From: Smittium culicis
Lineage: Eukaryota > Kickxellomycota > Harpellomycetes > Harpellales > Legeriomycetaceae
DNA length: 13,465 nt
Direction: 5' to 3'
Assembly (NCBI GenBank): GCA_001970855.1
Contig: LSSN01000563.1
Location: 10,533 to 23,997 of the forward strand
The translations under genes were made by a program, and so were the position numbers. Below are positions 1 through 8,270 of this stretch, in pieces; position 1 is the stretch's first letter; each line of letters starts with the position of its first letter. The notes beneath the pieces were generated by a model, which saw only the letters and a list, made by a program, of their open reading frames with translations, was not told where the DNA came from and searched no databases.

Positions 1-919
1 GGTCGACGAATTAATAAAATAACAGATTATTTATGTATGAATTATAATAAAATTGATTGATTTTTTACCCCTGGATAATAAAATCTGAGAGAATAGAGCG
101 ATGTAATAGTCTATTAATACCATATAAGTCTGCACTGAATTTCTCTGAAAATTTAAACCATTCAATTTACATATAATAAGATAAATTCAAAGAAATTTGG
201 ATTCATAATCATTCAGACGCTAATTAGGTCAGGTAACAAAAAATCTGCGTCTATCTGAACCTGATAGAGTTACTCAAAGGAATGAAAAGTTGAGGTTTGG
301 GGAAAATAGAAATTCCACTTGTTACGCCGCGAGATTATCAATGTGTAGCGAGTTACCAAGTTATAATCAAATTTCGAACCATAAATTTTAACTTTAACTG
401 TTTCAAAAGGTTTATAATCCGGTCGAGAATAAAAAGTGATCCCATAAAATGCAGAATAGCGTAAATGAGCCTTTATATAAGATTTATGAATCATTAATGA
501 TTGCTTAATGAAACCAATTTATGATAATCATAGATTTAAATTGTAAAAGATTTATTTTAGTCAAAATCAGATCATTAAAAGATAGTAAAAAAGTATATGA
601 ATAACGCGTATTTATGAAGATAGAATAAATTTGATAAAAATCTCGAAAATATTTAGAAAAAAAGATGCAGAGATATATCAATTACAATTATAAATATCAA
701 CTATATCGAAAAATATGGCTATTAGGAAATTAGATAAACATCAAAAATTTTTAGAATATTTCGTCGATAAAACTATAGAAAGTTTATAAAAAAGTGAAGT
801 AATAATTATTAATAGTCATTTTTAAGAGCCATAAAAATCAATTATAAGGTTGCACAATAATAATAATAATTGGTTAAAAGTGAATAATTACAAATAAGTA
901 TAATTCAAAAAGCAACCAT
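1..919. other. AT-rich gene-poor stretch
   Basis: Apart from the weak open frame at 270-494, this stretch shows no gene, RNA or mobile element that I can support. Stops are dense in all frames. It contains a short (AAT)5 microsatellite at about 856-870. The composition is that of the background, with a slight rise in G+C around 270-450. Confidence 0.6.
270..494 (-). pseudogene. possible coding relic, unrecognised
   Basis: An open frame of 74 codons runs from an ATG to a TAA on the minus strand. I do not recognise the product. It has no signal peptide or clear membrane span, and it is rich in Tyr, Phe and Lys with a basic Ser-Arg-Arg-Asn-Lys stretch near the end. The frame stays open only about seven codons upstream of the ATG before a stop. 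Local G+C, at roughly a third, is above the surrounding DNA, the only reason to consider it. With about 9% of random codons being stops at this composition, two or three open frames of this length are expected by chance in a window this size. It could be the last exon or tail of a decayed gene, or nothing. Confidence 0.18.
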
Positions 920-963
920 CCGTCGATCTAGCAGCTCCATACCCACTGGGAATTGGTTCAAGG
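920..963 (-). mobile_element. 44-bp head of short retroposon family (minus copy)
   Basis: The reverse complement of this segment matches 13128-13171 at 40 of 44 positions. Read on the minus strand it begins CCTTGAACCAATTCCCAGTG. Its start coincides exactly with the 5' boundary of the other copy, which is itself fixed by a target-site duplication, so 963 is taken as the element's 5' end. Homology stops at 920, and the minus-strand sequence beyond (towards 850) is unrelated to the other copy's body. I find no poly(A) tail or target-site duplication here, so the 3' end is unknown. The mismatches fit an older or independently diverged insertion. A tRNA-like A-box resemblance is weaker here than in the plus copy. 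Confidence 0.65.
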
Positions 964-1593
964 TATTATTTTTATTACAATTCTTGTCTGAGTTTACTAT
1001 TTTATTATTCCAAATGAAAATTTTTTTAGATATTTTTGTATTTAATTTTCTTTATCATTCATTTACTTACTATAAGTATATTATTGTTATTACACGTATG
1101 TATAGTCTTTTTTATTTATCGAGAGCATAATTTATACTCTTATCTCATGCAAATAATAATTCATTCCAAGTAATAGTTTTTTAATTCTTATTTATAATTT
1201 TCAATATTTATTTGAGATGAGTGTTGATTGGATTTATTTTTCTTAACGCAATGTACACTCAAATTATTGTAATTTTTTTTTCTTTTAATAATTTTCATTT
1301 GTATAATCATAATTCTAGTAAAAGCGTTTATCTTCAAGCGCTTTTATAATTAAACCAAGCCCTTAAATATAGCTAATAAATTACATTCATTATCCCAATA
1401 CTAATCATGATTTTTATATTGATTACTACAACAATTATTATGTATTATTCATAAGTAGAGTTTATCTTTTAAATAACGGTTTCACTTTTTTTCCTTGCAT
1501 AATAATAAAAATATTTCAGACTCAATAAATATTATATATAAAAATGTACTCATTATTAGATTATGCTATTTAAGACATATATTAGATATAACT
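964..1593. other. AT-rich gene-poor stretch
   Basis: No coding region is visible. The only structure I can point to is an 8-bp perfect stem (TAAAAGCG at 1319-1326 with CGCTTTTA at 1339-1346, 12-nt loop), which could be chance in DNA of this composition. Confidence 0.6.
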
Positions 1594-1608
1594 GAATAAC
1601 AAAAATAT
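1594..1608 (+). repeat. left target-site duplication of 1609-2270
   Basis: GAATAACAAAAATAT occurs here and again, identically, at 2271-2285, immediately outside the two ends of the retroposon. A 15-bp perfect direct repeat that abuts a poly(A) tail on one side is the hallmark of target-primed reverse transcription. Confidence 0.9.
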
Positions 1609-1633
1609 CTCCTAAGAGTGAAATATCTTGCCG

Positions 1634-1644
1634 TGGTTTAGGGG
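1634..1644 (+). promoter_or_regulatory. A-box-like motif (possible Pol III internal promoter)
   Basis: TGGTTTAGGGG matches the tRNA-type A-box consensus TRGYNNARNGG at every defined position and lies 26 bp from the element's 5' end, where a SINE promoter would be expected. A convincing B box at the usual 30-60 bp spacing is missing. GTTCGACAG at 1850-1858 is close to the B-box consensus but over 200 bp away, although a weaker A-box-like TGGTTTAGCAC at 1807-1817 is properly spaced from it. The AATAAA signal argues instead for Pol II transcription, so this remains a motif match only. Confidence 0.35.
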
Positions 1645-1651
1645 CTTAAGT

Positions 1652-1673
1652 AGTGTACTTTTCTAAGTGCACT
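1652..1673 (+). other. retroposon hairpin 1
   Basis: AGTGTACTT (1652-1660) pairs with AAGTGCACT (1665-1673) across a TTCT tetraloop. Eight pairs are Watson-Crick and one is a T:G wobble. It lies just before the larger hairpin at 1692-1731 near the 5' end of the retroposon RNA. Confidence 0.5.
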
Positions 1674-1691
1674 ATACTAAAATTTCACACA

Positions 1692-1731
1692 GCGTTGCAC
1701 TATCCTTGGTCGGGGATAGTGAAGGCAACGC
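1692..1731 (+). other. retroposon hairpin 2 (long stem)
   Basis: GCGTTGC (1692-1698) pairs with GCAACGC (1725-1731), and ACTATCC (1699-1705) continues the stem with GGATAGT (1714-1720). The loop is 1706-1713, with a 4-nt bulge at 1721-1724 on the 3' arm. Fourteen perfect pairs in a 40-nt span stand out and suggest a folded RNA that may matter for stability, protein binding or recognition by the reverse transcriptase. Confidence 0.6.
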
Positions 1732-1733
1732 CC

Positions 1734-1772
1734 AGCGATTCGGAGGACAGCAATTCGGAGGACAGCGATTCC
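1734..1772 (+). repeat. 15-bp tandem repeat inside retroposon
   Basis: AGCGATTCGGAGGAC (1734-1748) is followed directly by AGCAATTCGGAGGAC (1749-1763) and by a partial third unit AGCGATTCC (1764-1772). The two full units differ at one position. The repeat sits immediately 3' of the long hairpin. Confidence 0.75.
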
Positions 1773-2270
1773 AGAGGAGGACCATCTAGAAACAGTAGGA
1801 ACCGATTGGTTTAGCACAGTCTGAGACATTATCTGTGCACAAGTCCAGCGTTCGACAGCATTACGGAACTCAGCCGTTTAGCAGCTTATTTTAGGAGAGT
1901 CAGGTCGATCATTCCCACGTTTGGGTAGGAGCCTATTTTTTATTAATCCTGTTAGATGTAGGCTCTGACTAGGAGCTCAATGATCTCAACGAATTCAATT
2001 TTGTTGAAACGAGCTTAATTCCATGACTGCTTGAAACTTCAGTCATTCAGCCTACTTGAAGCAATGCCTGGGTGGATCTTTCGGTTGGTAGATTGATCCC
2101 ATTTCCCTTTAGGTACGCAGCCAGTAGACCAGCAGAGGAATTTATTAGTATTAGAATATTAGTTTTTTTATGCCTTGCACCGAATTTCTATTTTTTTAGT
2201 TTATTTACCGCGTATTTTCTATTATTGTTATCGTATCAATAAAATTCCGTGATAAAAAAAAAAAAAAAAA

Positions 2271-2285
2271 GAATAACAAAAATAT
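2271..2285 (+). repeat. right target-site duplication of 1609-2270
   Basis: This is the second, identical copy of the 15-bp GAATAACAAAAATAT, directly after the 17-nt poly(A) tail. It fixes the 3' boundary of the insertion. Confidence 0.9.
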
Positions 2286-2380
2286 GCATTGAAACTATGT
2301 TTTATATTAAAGTGAATGGCAATACTATATATTTTTTGTTTTAAGCTTCAATCAAATTAGGCTCTTACTGAAAATCTGGA

Positions 2381-2966
2381 TTTTTTTTTTTGAAATTTAT
2401 TGAAAATAATTATTAGATAAATAAACACATTTATAAAAGCTATTAAAAGTTATTCTCAACCAATTTCATCCCGATCCACTAGGGTCTCAATATGATTGTG
2501 GCTTTGGATCCAGGAGGCTGGTGCACCTATTAACTCATTTAGAGTAATAGTGCGGGTGGTTAAGATTGCGCTCAGAAACGATACTGTTGCATACACCGCT
2601 TTCTGAAAAGCTGGAAATTAATTTATTTTATAAACAGATTATGATTAGTTTTATATTCCCAGTTTTACACAGAACAATTTTTACTCAGGTAATTCATTCT
2701 AGACAATCATTTGTGGAGTGCAGAAATGCAAAACCCAAACACCATTCATTTTTTTACTTTAATTTAATCTCTTTAATCAAGTAGTTTAAAACGCTATTTG
2801 TAATGGTTTATAAGGCAATAAAAATCATTACATCTGACGAATAATATAGAAATAAGTAAGATAATTGATTTTGGTAGACCATTTTTTATTCTACTGAACA
2901 GGAACGCTCATTTTGTTAAAAGTCCATTTTTGATCTACCTCCCAGAAAAGGGTTAAGAACTATCAA
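2381..2966 (-). mobile_element. decayed retroposed sequence, minus strand
   Basis: An 11-nt T-run at 2381-2391 reads as a poly(A) tail on the minus strand, preceded on that strand by AATAAA (2401-2396) only 4 nt away. The 13 bp outside the tail (2368-2380, CTGAAAATCTGGA) recur at 2969-2981 with two transitions (CTGAAAACCTAGA), a plausible aged target-site duplication. Between them lie two GC-richer islands (about 2456-2617 and 2870-2960) unlike the surroundings. Together these suggest an old insertion of roughly 586 bp derived from a polyadenylated RNA, with a coding remnant at 2456-2617. The imperfect duplication could be chance, which makes the 5' boundary uncertain. The tail and its signal are better supported. 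Confidence 0.45.
2456..2617 (-). pseudogene. coding remnant at 3' end of a retroposed sequence
   Basis: The minus strand is open for 53 codons and ends in a TGA at 2458-2456, about 55 nt before an AATAAA and a poly(A) tail. That is the position expected for the end of a coding region in a reverse-transcribed mRNA or a LINE. The conceptual peptide is unusually protein-like for this window, with mixed composition and the stretch ELIGAPASWIQSHNHIETL in its second half. The frame is closed by a TAA at 2620-2618, and no start codon or upstream exon is evident. I do not recognise the family. Candidates are a LINE or gag-like protein C-terminus or a processed copy of a cellular gene. The plus-strand open frame over 2566-2784 looks like its shadow. 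Confidence 0.35.
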
Positions 2967-2981
2967 TGCTGAAAACCTAGA

Positions 2982-4153
2982 ATTTTCATTTTTAAACCAC
3001 TTAAAAACAAAAATTATGTAATATAATTTATTGCGAAGCCTCAGTTTAATTTTTCTTTATTTTATTTTATTACTTCATTAATTTTATTACTTTGGTAACT
3101 TTTACAAAAAAAATATATCAGCTATCTTTGAACAGCTTGATTTAACTATAACAAGCTATTTTAGTTTAAATCAAAATATGATAAATACTATAATTTTCAC
3201 AATTTCAAGCAAAGCTGATACAGAGCTTATCATTCTGATAGTATCAGTAATCTATTTATCTTTCATGGATACCAAGGAATTTTAAAATATCCATCTATAA
3301 AACCACTCTTGTTGAATGAAAAAAATTTTTTTTGGAGTAAGCATGAAGTTAAAAAGTAGAATAATTCAATTTTAAAGTTTATGCATTTAAGAATATGGAA
3401 TTTTTTTTTAAAAAAAAGTTCTTGGGTTTAATGTAATATAATGATTTTTACCCATTACCATAAACAAATATAAATTAGCAATATCTAATATCAATAAAAA
3501 AAATAAATCTGAAGCTTTTTGTCTAAAATCTAGATTTAAAAACAATAGTAAATAGTATTTCTTAAGTTTTGAACTTTTTATATCGTTTTTGCATAAAGAT
3601 AAGTGCCAAAATACCAATGCAAACTTGGTTTCAAAACAGTTAGAAAAAATTAAATAATTCTAGACATAAGAGCACAGTATAACTTTTTTCTAGTAATTTA
3701 TTTTATTTTATTTTTTGAATCTTTTAATAGATTTTGTCTATTTCTGGGCACCAAAAATTAATCAGTCACACTATAGAGTATAGTTTAAATCAAGAATTAG
3801 TGAATATTTCCACAAATCTTTAGTAGCTTAAAAAAGTGCATACAAATTTATAATGAACCAAGATTTTTATTTTTAATTTAATTTTTATTTGAATATCCAG
3901 ATCCATTGAAAGCTAGTAATATTAAACAAAATTACTATGATTCTAGGTTGTTTTATGCGTATGTATATTAAAATTTCCTATAAAATTATTATTAAACATA
4001 AATGCAAGGATAAAATAGAAAGTCTGCGAAGTCTTATATATAAAAAATATTAATCTTATAGAAAAAAAAATTAATTGAACAAGTAAAATGACAGCGATAC
4101 CAGTAGAAAAGAATTTTATCATAATAGCCTGTATTTTTTCTTTACTAATTTTG
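2982..4153. other. AT-rich gene-poor stretch upstream of the gene
   Basis: No supported gene is present. Minus-strand open frames at 3408-3617 and 3943-4176 are low-complexity and dominated by Phe, Ile, Leu and Tyr, as expected from AT-rich DNA read in any frame. A perfect T8A8 palindrome lies at 3402-3417. Promoter-distal elements of the gene at 4264 could lie here but none is recognisable. Confidence 0.55.
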
Positions 4154-4161
4154 TATAAATA
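4154..4161 (+). promoter_or_regulatory. TATA-like box upstream of the secreted-protein gene
   Basis: TATAAATA lies about 102 bp before the ATG at 4264, a reasonable distance for a Pol II TATA element with a short leader. In DNA this AT-rich such octamers arise by chance, so position is the main support. Confidence 0.35.
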
Positions 4162-4263
4162 CTCGACAACTTTCAATGGAATTTTTTTAAATTATACGTT
4201 CTTTTAGATCAAACTCCATTGTCTTAAACTCAGTATAATTAAAAAAGACACAAAATCTAAAAA

Positions 4264-4887
4264 ATGAAACAATCAGCCTTTTTACGTCTCATAAGTGTGC
4301 TAGTACTAGCATCACTACAAATTGGTTACTCTCAATGTGATCACGACGCATCTTCAGAAATAAAACAAATATCCAGAATGCCTTTCGATGGCTGCACCAA
4401 TACAGTAGATACTAGTATTGGTAGAGTAATTTGCAAGAAGGTCTCGTGCAATACAAGCGATAGGCTAGTGAAATCGACTTATGATATAGGTCAAACATGG
4501 TTCGGCTCATATCCTACTGTTGTCTGCATTGTAAGAAAGAGATCAAGAAGGAATAATATATCCGCTACTGTCACAACTAGCCAGATAATAACAGCCATCA
4601 AGAATAGTAATAATGATGATCTTGTAAAAGCTGGTTCAACACTTTCAATATCGGCAAGATTACCAGTTTTTAATTCCGGATTTAAACTAACTTATACGGG
4701 TAAGGTCGACGGAATGGAATACAATTCTAAAATTGCGACAAATGACAAAGATAAGGGCTATTATCTATATAATAGCCATATCGACTTGATCGCCTTGTTT
4801 GGAGACACAATTCAAAATTGGAGAGCCGGGAAATGGGTTGCTTATAATGTTAATTACGAATTCCCAATGAGATTCGAAATACGTTGA
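4264..4887 (+). CDS. small secreted cysteine-containing protein, candidate effector
   Basis: This is the one convincing gene: 207 codons, intronless, TGA stop. The first ATG is preceded by A at -3 and opens directly into a signal peptide (Lys2 and Arg8, hydrophobic core about 9-18, likely cleavage after Gly-Tyr-Ser at 21-23), which supports the start. The mature protein of about 184 residues has five cysteines, at 25, 44, 57, 62 and 88, all in its first half; the odd number leaves one free or available for dimerisation. A basic cluster RKRSRR (91-96) could be a Kex2-type processing site or a nuclear-targeting patch and divides the Cys-rich part from a Cys-free C-terminal half (about 97-207). 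There are N-glycosylation sequons at Asn63 and Asn98. No transmembrane segment follows the signal peptide. I do not recognise the fold or a named family. G+C is about 37% against about 20% around it, so codon structure is preserved where neighbours have decayed. Role as a secreted effector is inferred from size, signal peptide, cysteines and context. Confidence 0.9.
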   Translation: MKQSAFLRLISVLVLASLQIGYSQCDHDASSEIKQISRMPFDGCTNTVDTSIGRVICKKVSCNTSDRLVKSTYDIGQTWFGSYPTVVCIVRKRSRRNNISATVTTSQIITAIKNSNNDDLVKAGSTLSISARLPVFNSGFKLTYTGKVDGMEYNSKIATNDKDKGYYLYNSHIDLIALFGDTIQNWRAGKWVAYNVNYEFPMRFEIR

Positions 4888-4916
4888 AAAATCTTCTATA
4901 TGAATCCCAATACTAC

Positions 4917-4922
4917 AATAAA
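4917..4922 (+). terminator. polyadenylation signal of the secreted-protein gene
   Basis: AATAAA begins 30 bp after the TGA stop and is followed by AT-rich sequence. It would give a short 3' untranslated region. The hexamer is common at this base composition, so placement just after the stop is the support. Confidence 0.5.
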
Positions 4923-7900
4923 TAACAAATGGAGTTGCCTAACCATCAAAGAATTCATATTTAACCTAGAGTTTATTTGATTTTTAATAAAATTTAAAAG
5001 TTATAAAAAAATTTTGATTAAAAATTAAATAAAATACAATACAATGGAGGATGATTTAAATATCCAAAAATCGTTTTACGTTGATGCTTAGGCTTTTTGA
5101 ATGAGAAAGCTAAATTTAGTCGAAAATAATTGACACTTATAAAAATGAAGTCCAGCCAAAGAGTTGGAATAATTTTAGTAATATGGGAGATTCTTTATGA
5201 AGGAGTCATTTTATAGTGATAAGTGTTGCAGCGCATAAACTTGAATTAAAAAATTATAGCCAATGAGTAAAATCGGTGCTTTTTTTTAGCAAATTAAAAT
5301 TTCACAACTAAAAGAATAAATAGAAAAAACGAAACGCCTTTTCAAAGCCGCCAATAATATTTACATTTTTTATTGTCCAAGCCAATAATATTAAACTGCA
5401 ACAAAGTGCTCTCTTCGTTCAGAGTCCCCCATATGTATTAGTAGTTCATTAAAAACGTAAGCGAATAATAAATTGATAGGCCATTAATAAAATAGAGCTA
5501 ATTTGTATGAAAATAGTTTTTTTTCCCTCGATTATTTTGGATAAATACTCAGTATTTTCAAGTATAACTTTCATGAAATCATCGTCTAGAAAAATTATAC
5601 AAAAAAAGAAGTGCAAAAGATGTTAAAAAAGACATTAAATTGCATCTACTTTACACATTAATAAACAGTGGTTATTCATTAACCGAATTTTTAAATGAGA
5701 TTCCCATATCGTATTGTTGTTTTGGATATCGATTTTATCAAAGTATCACAGTTTTTGTAGTGTACAGTACCTGGAATAGTTTCAATGAAGTATCAATATC
5801 AACAATAAAAGTTGTGCGGCTATTTGCCGTTAACTTTACAATGCTTTGTTTTTCTCCACATTTAAACATAGTGGTAATAAATTTATTTCAAAGAATCTAT
5901 CCTTGCTTTTTCGCTTTATTTTTTTTAATAATTATTTCTTAAATGCCTATTTTAACTCTCTGACCACAAAAATTTAAGGGATTATTTAATAGAATCCATG
6001 TGACTGTTGGAAATTTATTTTTCGGCTTGACGCCAATTTTTAATAAATATTACTTAAAAGTTTGCAAGCTTGGAGATTTCATTATCTAATTTAGGTAGCT
6101 TATTAATCTACCGTCCACACACAGAATTTTAGTTACTCTTAAACTGTATAATATATTAGACTCATAGCATTTAATTAAAGATTAAAAAAAAAAGTATTTT
6201 TAGTTTCCTTCAGAGGTATATCATTATTTTTAAACTAAATTTTGTTTAACAAAAAAAAATATCATGTTTAATTCACATTTATTTATATCAAGAATTTATT
6301 TTAATTGTGTATTCCTTTATTTTTCCGTGCTGAAAATTAATAATTAGTATAATTTTAATAAATTGTTATAATTTCATTTTCATAATTAGAAATAGAAATT
6401 AGTAGACTGAAAAAAATAGTTTTGATTATAGACTCCCTCTTTAATTGAGTTAAAACCAGCTTTAATAGTCATAGGTATTCTAAAAGTGACCTGAAGGCAC
6501 ACAGGAAGTAGAATGCGAGAGGATATATTTTAGAGTTTTATACAGCTTCTTGTATCTTTAGTATTTATTCTTAAGAATGTAAAATTTTTAATATATTCGT
6601 GATAAAAATAATAATAATAATAGCCAATGTCTTATTATTTCTTCAACGGTACCAGTTTCAACCACCATAACCGTTTTATTGAAAATCTAATTACTTATTT
6701 GAAATTATATCAAATATTTTTATATACTTTTTGAATATATTATCACTGCTAAGCCTAGGATAAAATAAGACATAAAATAAGTTTATTAAGGTATTTTAAA
6801 CCACTACCATGATAAAAAAGCTGGCCGTGATGTTCTGTTCACAATTTATTCGATTCAGTATATTTTAAATTTTTAGCTGTCGCTTACTATATCATGTTAT
6901 TAAAGCAAAGTACTTAAACTGCAATTTTTATCATATTATTTTTTATTTTCAATTATTTTTTATTTTCAATTATTTTTTATTTTATAACAACATCAACAAA
7001 CTTAGGGATATAATATAGTATGCGTTTTAGAATACAATCTTTTAATGATTAAATAATTGCATTTTTAAATTAGTTTACAATTTTTCGCAAATACCATTTG
7101 AAAATAATATTGAATATACTCACTTGATCGCATAAAAATTTAAATTTATTGAAATTTTCAATAAAGACAAGTTCCAAAAAATAAAAAAAACCTATCATAT
7201 AGCCGTTAAATATCATAGGTACAACTTAGTAATTTAGATATCAAATTCAAAATACCTGAAGGATAAATTAAAAAAATTAGCATGTGAATAATGAGATTTC
7301 TTAAAGTGCCATTACCCACAAGAAATTGACACTCGCAAACTAACAATTCTAATAAGGAAAACGAATTTAATTTTGGAGGAAAATAGCTTAGACTTCTCTT
7401 GATGCGCTTTTAATTTGAATTCAACTAGCCTCAGGCGTGATAAATTTATAAAAAGTAAAAAATAAGATCAAAAATGACGTTAGTTTTCGTGAAGCACGCT
7501 GATCGTTTATTTTTTGACTATGCCTATATATGTAACATTTTTGATATATAATGAATAGTTATAAGTCAACGAAAGACCAGTATCAATTACTAAAAAGTTA
7601 AAACAACTTTTTTTGAAGATTCATATTTTTTTGGAACTTTCGAGCAATTAAGTGCATGTAACTGAGAATTCTTAGTTATAAATTCTATATGAAAAAGAAA
7701 CAGCTAATTTATTTCTGTTTTCCTCCATGTTAAGCATAATCCAAATTTATGTATTTTTTGTGTTACACCTGTTTATCAATACTACCATATTCATATTACT
7801 TAGAAAACTATGTAAAGTATACAGGCTTATCTGATAACTCAATAAAAATTAGTACAAAAAAAAATCAAAGAAAAATGAATCGTTTTAAAACAGAGGTTTA

Positions 7901-8102
7901 AAATTTAAATGATCATAAAAGCGTAGGAAAGGAACTTAGGATCGATATTTTTGTATTATCCCACAAATAAATCTAATCAAATAAAATACTTATTTCCAGT
8001 AATTAAATATTCTTAGTCGAGAAAAAAATTCAATAATTGGACAATAAACATGGCATAATCACTAAAAGTTTCAGTTTTATTTTCAACTTGAGTTATATAG
8101 TT
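4923..8102. other. AT-rich gene-poor stretch downstream of the gene
   Basis: About 3.2 kb without a supported gene. A 100-codon open frame at 5640-5942 is strongly hydrophobic and lies opposite two overlapping open frames on the minus strand (5887-5738 and 5745-5635) that look more protein-like; this could be a frameshifted relic, but evidence is thin. A 17-bp tandem repeat is at 6936-6984 and an (AAT)n run at about 6606-6621. AATAAA at 7840-7845 followed by A9 at 7856-7864 resembles a retroposon tail, but I find no target-site duplication. Confidence 0.55.
6936..6984 (+). repeat. 17-bp tandem repeat, about 2.9 copies
   Basis: The unit TTATTTTTTATTTTCAA repeats at 6936-6952 and 6953-6969, with a nearly complete third copy to 6984. 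It is a minisatellite-like T-rich array with no sign of function. Confidence 0.85.
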
Positions 8103-8270
8103 AATTGATCTCATTCACATTTAGATACGCAGCTGGTAGGCTGGCAGAGGAGTTTATTAGTATTGATACTCTAGTTTTTTTATGCCTAACACCAAATTTA
8201 CTATAATCTTAGTTTATTTTACCGCATATTATCTATTATTGCTATCATAGCAAATAAATTATGTGAAAAA
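8103..8270 (+). mobile_element. old 3' fragment of the 1609-2270 retroposon family
   Basis: This segment aligns with 2091-2253 at roughly 80% by eye, in the same orientation. Shared blocks include TACGCAGC, GGCAGAGG/AGCAGAGG, TTTATTAGTATT, AGTTTTTTTATGCCT and TCTATTATTG. AATAAA is retained at 8253-8258, but only five A residues remain (8266-8270). Sequence upstream of 8103 does not align, so the copy is 5'-truncated, typical of incomplete reverse transcription, or its 5' part has decayed beyond recognition. Many differences are transitions, in both directions, so both copies have diverged from a common source. I find no target-site duplication, consistent with age. Confidence 0.82.

Larger units (their letters stand above)
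1609..2270 (+). mobile_element. non-coding poly(A) retroposon, full-length insertion
   Basis: A 662-bp insertion is defined by perfect 15-bp flanking repeats and ends in 17 A residues (2254-2270). AATAAA at 2238-2243 lies 10 bp before the tail, so the source RNA appears to have been cleaved and polyadenylated like an mRNA. G+C is about 40-45%, roughly double the surroundings. No open frame of 60 codons or more lies inside, so it must be mobilised in trans, probably by a LINE-type reverse transcriptase. The 5' half carries an A-box-like motif (1634-1644) and the RNA would form several hairpins: 1652-1673, 1692-1731, 1814-1838, 1929-1965 and 2023-2046. The intact duplication and long A-tail suggest a recent insertion. 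Size, tail and lack of coding recall SINE-like retroposons described in powdery mildews, but I cannot claim sequence identity. A diverged 3' fragment of the same family lies at 8103-8270. Confidence 0.88.

Noticed and set aside
2566..2784. 72-codon plus-strand frame
   Set aside because: Lies opposite the more convincing minus-strand remnant at 2456-2617 and has no recognisable content.
3402..3417. Perfect T8A8 palindrome
   Set aside because: Simple homopolymer runs of this kind are expected in DNA near 80% A+T; nothing links it to termination or an origin.
3943..4176. 77-codon minus-strand frame, hydrophobic, divergent from the secreted-protein gene
   Set aside because: Low-complexity Phe/Ile/Leu-rich translation typical of AT-rich DNA; length is within chance expectation and it overlaps the TATA-like box.
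4855..4872. YEFP motif near the C-terminus of the secreted protein, recalling the catalytic Glu region of N1/T1-type ribonucleases and RNase-like effectors
   Set aside because: Only six residues follow the motif, so the downstream catalytic Arg and His of that family cannot be present, and the rest of the order does not fit. A four-residue resemblance is not evidence.
7840..7864. AATAAA followed by A9, resembling another retroposon tail
   Set aside because: No target-site duplication or GC-distinct body could be found, and both motifs are common by chance at this composition.
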